Shown here: piece after piece, positions 13,401 through 24,508 of the stretch
How the letters are laid out: the number at the start of each line of letters is the position of its first letter
How positions within the stretch are numbered: the stretch's first letter is position 1
From: Himantopus leucocephalus
Taxonomy: Eukaryota > Chordata > Aves > Charadriiformes > Recurvirostridae
Reading direction: 5' to 3'
NCBI GenBank assembly: GCA_003993805.1
Contig: RSEF01000001.1
Span: 209,166,519-209,230,518 of the forward strand
DNA: 64,000 nt
Program-made: the position numbers and the translations under genes
The notes under the pieces: model-generated
Told to the model about the DNA's origin: nothing
What the model saw: the letters and a program-made list of their open reading frames with translations, nothing else
Databases searched by the model: none

Positions 13401-16400
13401 TGGCTGGTATTTGCATAAGTTCATGCTTAAAAAAACCTTGGTCTCAGCAGACCATAAGCAGTAAAGATAAAATTTAGCTCATATGAACGTAAAAATTACT
13501 AAAATAATAGCTAAATACCGCACACTCTGCTAAAGCAATAAAAATAACGTGGACAAAAATCCCTCTCTGATATAACTCCAGTTGCTTTGTTGGAATTTGA
13601 ATATATTCCTATTTTAAATGTTTTCCATCTTGTTTTCATCATGACCTAAACTCCCTTGTCTATCTGAACCTTAGAGGGAAGTTTTGAATTTCAGTGAAAT
13701 TTTGATACATTTGTGATATTCCAACTCTCCATTTCTGTCCCACAAAGTTACCATTGCAATGGTCCAGTGCCTCTCATTTACAAATGCATCAGTTTAACAC
13801 TACTCATCAAGCTACCATTATTTATCAACTCTGGTGCCCTCAGAAACTCGTTTTAAAGATGACATGTTTATATATGTGCAAGAAATGAGTTTTTGGTTTT
13901 GTTTTTTTAAAAAAAGAAAGTATTTCTACCTGCGCTGATGAGTTTTGCTTTTTGTTCTCTCCTGCGCTTATTGTCTTATAGGAAAAAACAATTTGTCAGA
14001 TCTTTGGGAAAAGGAACACACCTAACCGTTGTTGCTGAGACATTTAGTAATCGTTTGGTACTGTATAAACATAATTCCACAAAACTATTTTCAAAAAACC
14101 ATATAACCTCATTGTTGCTATAAAGTGTTTTTTAAGACTACTTTTATTTTAGCCATGGTATTCATCTTAATCCTCTTCAAATGTGAAAGTATGGCCATTT
14201 CAAGTTTTCATATACTAACAGTAAATCAAATCTGAACTTCTAGTCTCATTCTGTTTTCTGTTTGATTTATTATTTAGATGAACTGTTCTTTACTTTTTAT
14301 ATAATTTTGAAGTAACAGTAATTTGCATTAAACATAACTCGATGTCAGTCTCAATACATTTCTGAATGGAAACCACAGCGTAAGTTTTAACACTATTTTT
14401 GATTTTACAGTTTTTCCATTGAGTTGGCTGTGGCTTAGATGTTTTCTTTATATTGTACTGGTGGCAGTTTTAAAGCTGTCTTGAAAGCAGAATTAGTCTT
14501 TGCAAAAAGTGGACCAGCATTTTTATTTTCTGCGATTGTTTCCATTATACGGGTCCTTATTTACTATACGTAATATGCTCTGCTGGAGCGCTGCCCCAGA
14601 AGTTCTTGCAGAGACCACATACATCTAGGAACTAACACTATGAAAAGTTCAGAAAGACTGAGATTTAAGAAAGTAGAGCTATGCCAAAAAAGAGAGAAAT
14701 AAGCATATAGCAAGTTCAGTTCTCGCTCTAACACTTTCCAGACACTTGATTTAGAGGAATTGCAAAATCTTGTTGCATAAGATTTTGGCTGTGTTCTTGC
14801 CACTGAATAAAAACATCCGCATTCCTTACATATGTTCAGGGAGAAGGAGCATTTGAGCTACCTGTGTTTCAATTGCATTTGTGCATGTAAGACACTGTAA
14901 TTTTTCACTCAAATAAATGGCTTAATTGAACTTCTTGTGATTAGATGGGAATGTGACTGTGCTTTTGCAGAATTCTGGGAAACAGGCCTTGCACTGCTGG
15001 GAGAGATCTTTTAACTTAATTCACAAGGGAAACGTAAGGACTTAACTGCTGTTTTAGAGATGCAAGTCAAAGAAATTGTCCACGTAACCCTAAGTTCCAT
15101 CAGAATGTCACTTTATGTGAAAAAGATTTCATCAGCATCTGTAATTCTGCTGTTAGACATATACCCAGAACCATCCAGGCTTTGAAAATTAAGCTATTCT
15201 TTTTCCATGACATAGCTTTTCCCCACTGCGAGTATTCCTGCCTGTATTACTCCTAAGCATGTTGCATTTGCCACAAAACAGAACTCTTCCCTTCCATTCA
15301 GACCCTTGATGCAGATGTGACAGGCAAACTTTCAGATACCTCTTTTGTCTGTCTGGACTTGAGAGGCCATACTGAGTCAAATGAAAGGTCCACCTCAGCC
15401 AGCATTTTGTCTCCATCAGCTGCCAAGAGAAATCTAACATGGCATCCCTAAAGGCTGGACTATTATTAGATATGGTGTTACAAACATACTTTCTGTGGAA
15501 GCAGTCACAATTTCTATTCTCTATTTTTTTTAAATTCTGTTTTAGTTAGGAATCAGAGCCTGACTTCCACAGCCATCTCAGTGCTTAGACACTTGTCTTT
15601 AAACTTGCTATTTTCTGTATGTCTGTCTCCCTCCTTCCCCAGATGCTCACTTGTCTGAGGAGACACAGAGCGAGAGACATCCTTGGCAAAGTGGATCATT
15701 TCCTCTCTTGGGCAGTCTCCTACGAAATAGGAGACTTCTGCTTAACTCAAGTAGAGATTTGAACTTCTGCTTTGCTGTCTCTCTCTGGGCTGGATGTGAG
15801 GGACACTTAATTTTAATCTGTTTGCTTGAAGTGTCTTACCATCTTCTGAGGAACCAGACATGACTTAGGCAACTGACTTCAGAACAGGGTTTACGTTTTG
15901 CAAATGGATCCAGTGCTTCCCTCAGTGCGGTGTTTGCTACCTAATTCTCTTTCAGGGAATGGGTTTAGCTCCAACCACTGGGTAGCTGTCTGCTTTTTAG
16001 GTGACTTCTGTTTTAAGAATTCCATTCCTAGGTATCTAACAATACAGTGCATTGTACAGAGAGTCAGCGCACACATATATTTATGTTTTAATTCCAGAAC
16101 GTGACAAATCACCCAAAAGTTAGGTGTTACAGTGTTAAATAAGTCAATGATATTATGAACCAAGCTTCAATTGTTTGGTTTTTTTTTTTTTTCAAAGAGA
16201 TGCAAATGAAATCTGTTGTGGGCTGATACTAGTCATGGTCTGATATCAGATTGAAGATGTACTAGATACCTCGATATGATTTATTTAACTGTGTAAGCTA
16301 GTCCCCATGTCATTCTTTTGGGGTCTGTGGAGAAAAATAAGCATCTCTACAGCATAATTCATCTCTTTCTAATGCTACTTCTAGAACAGTGAACATGCCT

Positions 16401-19400
16401 TGTGCCCAAGACTTGCCTGATTCTTCCCACTAAAACTACAGCAAGCTGTGGTGACTAGCCCAGATGGAGATGTCTATACTGTAAAATGTCTAAAGTTTGG
16501 TGAGGTGAATCCTTCCCCTCATGCTTGCTGTCAGAATACGAAATGTTAAATGTGACGTTGCAGTGTGGAATGTCATTGGCAAGAGAGAAAGGAAAGGGGA
16601 AGAAATTTAACAGCTCTTCCAAAAACAGTATGTTTGAAACAAGACCACNAAATGTTAAATGTGACGTTGCAGTGTGGAATGTCATTGGCAAGACAGAAAG
16701 GAAAGGGGAAGAAATTTAACAGCTCTTTCAAAAACAGTATGTTTGAAACAAGACCATGCTTTAATGTATGATTATTATAGTGAAGGAAGGATTTAGATTT
16801 GATTGCCAGCTGGGAATATTTTTTCAAGTTTCATTTCTTCAAGTTTTTCATTTCTTAGTTGCCTTTGAGAACATAAATTGTAAGGCTTGTGTATTAAACT
16901 GTGCCATATNTACCAACACTGACCATGAGTGATCAAATATTGTCTTATCACAAGCAGTCACTAAGAGGTTAATTTCTCAGTGTTCTCTCTGTGTCCTTGT
17001 TTTGGTCCTCACGGCTGACCATTCAGAGAAGAGTGAGTTCAACCATCTGCTCCTTGCTAATTTCTCTAAAAGCTGTTCTCATTTAAGACTCTGATAGTGC
17101 GTCTATTCTGTTAAGTGAAAGAGGTCCAAACAGGAGGCCTGAGCCCTGGATGCTGTGCTGTCTATGCTACTTAAGAGTTGTTAGTTCATTCCTTGACTCC
17201 ATTTTGAAGCACTCTAGCTAGATCTCTCTAACATAAATCTGCTATGACCCTCAGCAGTGTAAACATGAGCCAGTCTATAACATCTTTTCTCAAGGACAGG
17301 AGTGGTTCTTTTGGCCATCTTTTCAGAAGATAGGTGTAGCTGAGATTAAGGCTATTTCTAGACATCAGTAATTAGCTCAATCGATTGATTGTTGCTGGTA
17401 TATGCTTTTAACTAATTTTATCACTGTTTCTGGAGTAACTGTTGAACGGGAAGAGATACGTGAAGTATAATCATGAATTGCACTGCACAGTGTGAAATAC
17501 TATAAATTGTTCCTGTACTTTAAATTACTCACGTTGCCTTCAGAATAAATTACAACACAAGTGTTTCTTTCTTTTTAGTTCCTTTGGAAGGTCTAAGAAG
17601 TCAAAGTCAATTTGATGAGATGAGAACGAGTTACATTAGAGAACTGGTGAAGGCAATTGGTTTGCACCAGAAAGGGGTTGTGGCCAACTCGCAACGTTTC
17701 TATCAACTTACAAAACTGATGGATTCCATGCACGATGTAAGTCTACTTGTTAATGTGTTTTGCTCTTTATGTAAGAAGGAACTAGTATTTCTTAAAAGTA
17801 ATTCAATGAAAAGTGGCTAGTCAACACTTCTAAACAGCAAAAGAAAAAAATCCTACATTTTTCATTTAGTGTGTGTATATTTGTGTGAATAGCTAGCTAT
17901 ATATTCAGCATCAATATATATTGTATACATATTATATCGTTTACAATATTTAAGTATTTGAGAAACATGCATTTGAATGCTACCATTTTGTTTCATTATT
18001 TCTGTAACATAACTGGTACAGTTACGGTTTTTCATAGGGGGTGGCGTGTATGTGTGTGTACGTGTGTATAGATGTTCATGAAAATATTTAAATAATGCAA
18101 ATAATAGGCAAGTCAAATTGCAAAGTCAAGCTACTAAGAATTAGAGAAAGACAACCAAGACTGGTTTTGCAACCTTAATTCAACTACTTTTATGTGTATA
18201 GTCTATGCCCTTTTTTTCAGTATCTGTCTGTATTTGGGAATTGAGTAATCTTTGAGAACTCTAGTGCTGATATCATAAAGATTCGTAAGTGTCTTAAAAG
18301 ATGCAGCTGAATCCTTTCCACATCTCTGTGAATTCAGCATATATCCTATTGGCTTAACATCCATTAAAACTGAGGAATGATATTTCATATAAACCTTTGG
18401 CCACATGAATATAATTTTGTAATGGCTTGTCTATCTCTGCAAGAGAGGCAAAAAGCAGAGGTACAGGGCCATAGCTGATGGTTTTAGCAAGCGCTGGGGA
18501 AGTGGCACTAAGATAGTTCAGGAAGAGTGCTTTTGAGTTCAGTGCTGGTTGTGAAGAGCTCGCAGGGAGTTCAGGGAGGGATGGGGTCTTCGCATGCTTG
18601 TATTCTTCTGCACTCAGCAAGTCTGCATTTTATTTTAATTGTTCATGAGTAAATTTGTTTATTCATCTAAAACCTTTCATTGTCACTAATTCCCCCTTCA
18701 GACAGGGAAAAAAATCCCTTTGAGGATCCCATTTATGGGAGTTAAGAGAGGTAACAATATTGATAATTATGTGGCTCACCAGTGGTCTGGAGTCTTCTGA
18801 TCCAGTGCACAAACCTCTCAATCAGCTTCTGCTATCCGCAGAACTCCCATACACCATTTAGCTATTACATCGTCTCAGATACCGGCAAAAGGAGAATGAA
18901 ACAAATATGAAAAGCATCCTTACAGGTGAAAGCAGGCAATAGAAAATTCTGAAGGGAGGATATGGAGCTTAACTTTAAGTATAGCATCCTGGCTTGTATC
19001 AGGAACAGTGTGGTGAGCAGGACTAGGGAGGTGATCATCCCCCTGTACTCGGAACTGGGGAGACCCCACCTCGAGTACTGTGTTCAGTTTTGGGCCCCTC
19101 ACTACAAGAAAGACACTGAGGTGCTGGAGCGTGTCCAGAGAAGGGCAACAAAACTGGTGAGGGGTCTGGGGGACAAGTCTCGTGAGGAGTCTGGGGGATA
19201 AGTCTCATGAGGAGCGGCTGAGGGAACTAGAGCTGTTTATCCTAGAGAAGAGGAGGCTGAGGGGAGGCCTTATCTCTCTCTACAGCTCCCTGAAAGGAGG
19301 TTGTAGCGAGGTGGGCTCAGTCTCTTCTTCCTTGTAACAAGCGACAGGATCAGAGGAAATGGCCTCAAGTTACACCAGGGGAGGTTTAGATTGGATATTA

Positions 19401-20666
19401 GGAAAAAATTGTTCACCAAAAGGGTTATCAAACATTGGAACAGACTGCAGTCATCACTTGGGACTGTCAGTGCTAAACCCTTCCCTGGAGTTGTCAGTCA
19501 CCTTTTACTTGCAAAAACAAGTCCTGACCAGTATACTACTCATGGTACCCCTGTGCTCAAGAAACCTGTTTGGATGTCTTGCTCGGGATAAAAGGTCTTC
19601 CTGCCTTACCTGTAGTAATTTGCAATCTGAGTGTCACAGCATTCAAATGAAAACCCTTTTGAGTACTGGGCTATAGAGTCAATCTTTTAATTTCAATTAC
19701 TTAAAGTAAAATAGCCTTAGTGGAAGTGAGTGAGTGAGGCTTGCTGCAAAATACCCAGCAAAGGGATGGTTAGGGTAGTGTTTGGTCCATAGAGTATGTT
19801 CGTTCAAGTCCCTGGTTCAGCTCAGGCTGATAAAGTGATGGGACATACGAGGAAAAGATAATCACACTGGAGAGACTGTGTGTTGTTAAAACCTAGAGTA
19901 GCAGAAACAGTGTGATAACTGATAACATAAAGGTCACATGTCTTAAAGAAAAACTTCTATAAAATTGGAACTTCTCGGAGAAGGTAGAAGAGGTGAAACA
20001 GTCAAATATATCGAGCAGTTGCTTTCAAGGGACTAGGACCTATGGAGTCTAATGTTTGCTGTATACCCAGGTATGATCAGAATCAGGACCATGGAAAATC
20101 TCACCCGGAAATAGTAAATGCTGTCCCTCAGAGAAGTGTTTGAATAACATATAGTAAACAAGGCACGGAGGCGTGTGTTGAACGTGATGATAAAATGAAA
20201 GATTGAGTACTTGCTTAGTAGTTGCCATTGTTCATGGTGCGTGCCATGAGTGAGGATGATAACACTTTATAATATTAGCCAGGCAATGTTTTTAGATGAC
20301 ATACCATTTAGCTATATTTATGACTTTTTGCCATGGGAGGATATTTAAATAGGGAATGACAAGTACCCACGTTATTGATTCAAGCAAGGACAGAGGAAGT
20401 TATATAGTGATGTCAGGTGATGGATGTATGAGATAAGTGATTGACAGCACGTTTATCTGGCTGCATTACTGTTAGCTTGATTTATCGTGTTTGTATTTTA
20501 TTAAATCCAGCTAGTGAAACAGCTCCATCTCTTCTGTCTGAACACATTTCTCCAGTCCCGCGCACTGAGTGTTGAATTCCCCGAGATGATGTCAGAGGTG
20601 ATTGCTGCCCAGCTACCCAAGATTCTGGCAGGGATGGTGAAACCTCTTCTCTTTCACAAAAAGTGA
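7105..20666 (+). CDS. PGR: Progesterone receptor, 3' part of gene (hinge and ligand-binding domain, five exons)
   Basis: Nuclear receptor subfamily 3 (NR3C3), a progesterone-activated transcription factor acting in the nucleus. The spliced parts are 7105-7407, 8810-8954, 12232-12362, 17579-17736 and 20511-20666. Together they give 893 coding bases: a completed Gly codon, 296 residues and TGA. The N-terminal domain and both zinc fingers must lie left of the window. The protein reads through with no stop or frameshift and matches remembered human PGR almost residue for residue over the ligand-binding domain, including the helix 5 stretch [10 protein letters not shown] and the C-terminal end KPLLFHKK. 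Four of the five coding segments have the exon lengths I recall for human (145, 131, 158 and the final 156 with stop); the first is one codon shorter. All introns are GT-AG. The androgen, glucocorticoid and mineralocorticoid receptors are the nearest alternatives, but the C-terminus and ligand contacts are those of PGR. Confidence 0.97.
7408..8809 (+). other. PGR: PGR intron
   Basis: A 1.4 kb GT-AG intron. It holds a 12-base inverted repeat (arms 8097-8108 and 8177-8188) and otherwise nothing I can name. Confidence 0.9.
8810..8954 (+). CDS. PGR: PGR exon, ligand-binding domain helices 4-5 (human exon 5 equivalent)
   Basis: The acceptor is AATTTCCAG and the donor GA|GTAAGT; the length is 145 bases, as in human. 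It encodes [14 protein letters not shown], the nuclear receptor signature of helices 3-5, then [10 protein letters not shown]. The Arg in GWRS matches human Arg766, which holds the C3 keto group of progesterone together with Gln725. The stretch reads MVFAMGWRS where human has MVFGLGWRS, a conservative change in the pocket wall. The last codon is split (GA|A, Glu). Confidence 0.97.
8955..12231 (+). other. PGR: PGR intron
   Basis: A 3.3 kb intron with donor GTAAGT. No repeat family or gene was recognised inside it. Confidence 0.9.
12232..12362 (+). CDS. PGR: PGR exon, ligand-binding domain helices 6-8 (human exon 6 equivalent)
   Basis: The exon is 131 bases long, as in human, and encodes [15 protein letters not shown] and then [16 protein letters not shown]. 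The acceptor ends GGGTGTAAG, with purines just before the AG, but a long T-rich tract (about 12181-12222) lies upstream. The donor is ACA A|GTAGG; the last base belongs to the Ile codon completed by the next exon. Confidence 0.96.
12600..12638. repeat. (AT)n microsatellite
   Basis: Two AT runs separated by CACACTG, in a PGR intron. Confidence 0.95.
13102..13316. repeat. Near-identical 107-base duplication joined by one N
   Basis: Copies at 13102-13208 and 13210-13316 differ at about three bases, with the N at 13209. Probable false duplication. Confidence 0.9.
16541..16757. repeat. Near-identical 108-base duplication joined by one N
   Basis: Copies at 16541-16648 and 16650-16757 differ at about three bases, with the N at 16649. 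Probable false duplication. Confidence 0.9.
17579..17736 (+). CDS. PGR: PGR exon, ligand-binding domain helices 8-10 (human exon 7 equivalent)
   Basis: The acceptor is CTTTCTTTTTAG and the donor CACGAT|GTAAGT; the length is 158 bases, the human value. It begins with two bases completing Ile, then [15 protein letters not shown] and [12 protein letters not shown], ending SMHD in phase 0. This is the dimer and helix 9-10 part of the fold. Confidence 0.97.
17737..20510 (+). other. PGR: PGR intron with an embedded CR1 fragment
   Basis: A 2.8 kb intron. A GT-rich stretch lies at about 18042-18068, and a sense-oriented CR1 fragment fills about 18983-19520. Confidence 0.9.
18983..19520 (+). mobile_element. 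CR1 LINE fragment, end of the reverse transcriptase frame and start of 3' region
   Basis: Translated segments such as [13 protein letters not shown] and [13 protein letters not shown] are the conserved C-terminal end of the CR1 ORF2 protein. The typical CR1 downstream DNA follows (GAGGAAATGGCCTCAAGTT, GGTTTAGATTGGATATTAGG). The frame is broken, and the copy carries an internal 25-base tandem duplication at 19164-19213. Homology fades after about 19480 and the usual CR1 terminal tail is absent, so this is a dead, diverged copy. Confidence 0.9.
20511..20666 (+). CDS. PGR: PGR terminal coding exon with helices 11-12 and stop
   Basis: The acceptor is TTAAATCCAG. The exon encodes 51 residues starting [13 protein letters not shown] and ending LLFHKK, then TGA at 20664-20666. 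The Cys at 20535-20537 and Thr at 20544-20546 correspond to human Cys891 and Thr894 near the C20 end of the steroid. The residue before that Cys is Phe (20532-20534), where human has Tyr890. Helix 12 (AF-2), which closes over the ligand and recruits coactivators, lies in the EFPEMMSEV segment. Confidence 0.97.
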   Translation, partial: LVKQLHLFCLNTFLQSRALSVEFPEMMSEVIAAQLPKILAGMVKPLLFHKK

Positions 20667-21097
20667 AATGTCTTTTCTCTTATCATAGAGATGATTTCTG
20701 GGTCATTTTTTGTTTGTTTATTTTGCTCAAGATTTTGCATTGTCAGGACTTCAGTATATTTGTCATACTTACCCTGCCTACTGCTTTATACTTGTAACAT
20801 ACACAAGCCATTTAAGCTTGATGTACATATTGTGAGTTCTTGATTCCTTAACTGCAAAAAATCACAACAGTCATAAGAAATGTTTTGTAAACTTGGCTAG
20901 GTTGCTTTTTAGATATGCATAAGAATGACAGTGAGTAGAGTTTTCAGATTTCTAAGAACAGTTATCTTATACATTTTTCTTACATACTACACGCTCGCGA
21001 ATTTCCGATACGACATGGTGTAAACTTTCTACTTTAGTTCATTGTGTGTATGGGTACATGTGGGCATGTGCGTAATACAAGATTTTGGAGGAATTAA

Positions 21098-21103
21098 AAT
21101 AAA
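21098..21103 (+). promoter_or_regulatory. PGR: Candidate proximal poly(A) signal of PGR
   Basis: The first AATAAA after the PGR stop codon, followed within 30 bases by T-rich sequence (ACATTTTCTC and CTTTTTATTT). It would give a short 3' UTR isoform. Confidence 0.4.
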
Positions 21104-24100
21104 TATTGCCCACATTTTCTCATGGATATTTCACTTTTTATTTACTAATCTGCCTCACAGAAATACCCTTTCAAAGTCAGCTGTCCAGGATTAAGTAGGC
21201 GTCACTGCAATACCTTCATGAATACACACATAAAGCGCTAGCCACAAAATATGCATTCATATTCTTGTCTGTGCTCATACTGCATTGAACCTCTGCGTTC
21301 AGTGTACTGAACAGTACTGCACCATTCAGCGCAGCTCTCCTTCAAAAATTGGAAAGCTTAGGAAAATTTCAGTGGATATTGCACCAGAAGTAATGTGTTT
21401 GCAAACCCACCCAACTTTGGTTTGTGTTATTTTCCTCAAATGTTCAGCACTCAGTAAAGCTAAATCACTTAGCTTAGTCTTAAATTCATCAACTTTAAAG
21501 TTCTGTATTTCAGAAGCTTTAAATAGAGATGTTTTCACTGACTGCAACTCTTAATAATCTTATGTTTTGAATTCCAATGCTGAATACTCAAACAGCCATT
21601 AACATCAAATTATGGCAAGACTAAATGCAAAAAGAAATGGAAAATATGACTGCAAACATTTTGATACACATCAGACTCATTTCAGTACTGTTTAGTGGAG
21701 CTCCATATTTTTTATATTTTAAAGGCATGCCATTATAATTGGGGTAACTGTAAAAGAGGAATTGGACTAAATTAGCTTTATACATTCAAGAGGAAAGTAA
21801 TGTTTTACCATGGAAATGAAATATTTGAGTGAAAAATTATAATGCAGTCCTGTTTGTTCCTTTGATATGGTTATGAAGCAACTCGTGCATTTAAGGCAGT
21901 AAATTGTTGATATATTCAAATAACAGAGAACCAGATAAAGCCCAAAAAGAATTTATAAGTCTATTAAAATACAACAAATTTTGCCAGTCACTACAAATTC
22001 CCTAACAACATAGGAAATGGTACTTGGGTACTTGCTGGTTATATGCTTTTGCTCTTCCCCATTACGTGTTGGATGCATCCATCGTGTGATAGCATATTGT
22101 TGATGGTGTGTAACTTGGACTGATTCCTTGTCATGTGAACAAAGGCTCACCGGGCAGAAGTTCAGTATCCGTGATTAAATCAGGGTGCCCCTCAGTAAAG
22201 GTATAAATGATGTTACTTGTTCATAAAAATTACGTCCTGATTATTGAAAAAAATGTGGACAACTAACAACTAAAGGTAGAACTAAAGGTATCGTTACTAT
22301 TTACAATTTCCTAAAGCCTGGGGATAAAAACGTTTTTGAGATTTCCACATAGTAGTACAAAACCCGCTAGAGTTGGTGCAAAGATGCAGCCCTGGATAAG
22401 ATGGTATAAGCAGACTTTTGCAGTAGTTGATGAGGTTTGTCATTTGTAACTGCCCAGAGACAAGCAATTTCTTTCATATTCAATACAATCTGACTTTGTG
22501 ATCCTTAAAGCAATTATGTTTTAATAAATAACACAAAATTCTTTATTTCTACACATTGAAGTTTTGTTTTCTTTATTTTTCTTTGTATTTGCATTCAGTA
22601 ATTGTGGAGCTTAGTAAAAAAAGTTCATTTCAACCATTCCACTTTTGTGTAACAACATTTTCATGCATTCTTTGGGAATTTAAGCATTGCCACATGACTT
22701 ACCATTGAATAAACAGACTGTCTATGTTACTGTTTAGATTAAACTGTTAACAGAAACTTCCCACGCTAAAAATTATTCCTTGACACCCTAATTCTGAAAT
22801 TGGAAAACAGAGCAGGCAGTATGCTTGCCCCAGATCAGCCTTCATCTGCCTTTTACTCAATCCCTAAAATTTGTTCCAAGTGGCTGCCGTGTCACCGTGT
22901 CCCATAAATATGGCAGATTAGTCCGAAATGCTCTGTATTTGTCTCAAAGGCGTAATCAAAGAGGAAGAATAGATGTCTTTTGGGAATGGATAACAGAGGT
23001 TAAAAGCATTTTCAAATTGTATTTCTTAAAGATCTCTAACTCACAGAAGAAATTCCCAGAACTTCATGGTCATGATAAATGACTGCATGAGACAGAACTC
23101 TCACTACATGAGACAGAACAAGTTTGGCTAAATGTGGCTGCTATATGAATTTGCAAGGTCTGTATTCATTACTTGATTGTCTGAAGTTAGAAAAAAATGG
23201 TTTAATTTGAGAACTTCCAGCTCTGAGCCCAGTTTATAAAATTACCTTTAGTGTCCATTTTGATCCCATCATTTGCTCCGGATTACACAGACACCACGAA
23301 CAGTGACCAAAACACAAGACTGCTTCCTTCCCCACAGAAATCTCATGTACTGTCACTTTTCAACACTGCAGCAATGTTCAGAGAGCCATCAGCAAACTAG
23401 TTTTTTCTTTGAGTTTTTCAGAGACTACAAGGCTTTTTAGTTGTCCCTATTTCCCTGCTTTAATATTTGTTTAAAGATTAAGGTATTTTTTGACCTCAGC
23501 TTTACAAATGGGTCTAAATAAAACATCTTGTAGTGCTTCTAAATGTACTGAATAAGGCATAACAATGCTGGATCTTCTTATGTTGCATTTTGCATACGAG
23601 AAATAAGAGGTTTCGGCAGATGGACTTTTTTGTTTTCTGACATTTATGATGTGCCTGATTACATTGCACAGGTATGAGTTCTGATGTACTAATTAGAAAG
23701 TTTGCCATCCACTGCAGATTGCAGACGTAACTGAGCTATCTGCCTGAGCTCTCACTAAAAGTTCTTCGCCTTACAGTAACTAATGCAAGCTGTGCCTGAG
23801 GCCAAGCCTCTCCGATTCTGTGCGCTTTAGGTGTTTTTGACCGGAGGCCTTTAGCATTGCCTTCTGCTCGTGCTTCAGTGGCGCAAACAAACAAATCCAT
23901 CAAGTCAGCTGTTCCCTTTGAGCTTTACTGTTGTTATTCAGCTTTGCAAAGACATCACGTTTATAATTTTTAAAGACTGTTTTGAAGGTTGAAGTGCCTG
24001 GCAGCGGCAGCCCGGTCGTGTTTGGAGAGCTGCGACAACGCAGCGCGGAGAGGAGGAGCCCTCCAGCCCCGGCAAGCTGTCCTCTCTTCCACACCAAGTT

Positions 24101-24446
24101 GCTCCACAGTTGTACCTGCTGTGCTCGAAGAAACACAAAAGGTCACACGCTTGAGTCATGTTTCCAAAGATCTTAGCTGGATCAACAGTTTTGACCAGCC
24201 TTCAGGGAAAGGGGAACGTGGGTTCGTTAACACCTCGGCCGTGACAGAGGGAAATGTAATCTGAGAAACTTTCAATCGATTTCACGGCGCTTTGGAATGG
24301 TCTGGTTGTGTGTGTGCATAATAAACTGAAGCTTAGGTATTTTTGAACTCCAGCTGTTCCTTCAGCTGCACTGCAGTTATGTTTTCTTGTGTATCTACAA
24401 TAGAGAAGCCGAGAGTTCAGTTTGTGTTTTCTGACCAGTCGATGCT

Positions 24447-24508
24447 TTATTAGTACCTTCATTCTTTTTTTTTTTTTNTTATTAGTACCTTCATTCTTTT
24501 TTTTTTCC
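24447..24508. repeat. Short duplication ending in poly(T), joined by one N
   Basis: TTATTAGTACCTTCATTC plus T-run occurs on both sides of the N at 24478. The homopolymer probably broke the assembly. Confidence 0.85.

Larger units (their letters stand above)
12363..17578 (+). other. PGR: PGR intron
   Basis: A 5.2 kb intron containing an (AT)n microsatellite at 12600-12638, two single-N duplicated blocks (13102-13316 and 16541-16757) and a further single N at 16910. Short open frames only. Confidence 0.9.

Noticed and set aside
16455..16827. Several overlapping frames with repeated peptide segments
   Set aside because: The repeats come from the single-N duplicated block; they are not a repeat protein.
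18962..19676. Open frames with reverse-transcriptase-like peptide
   Set aside because: They are remnants of a dead CR1 copy, annotated as a mobile element and not as genes.
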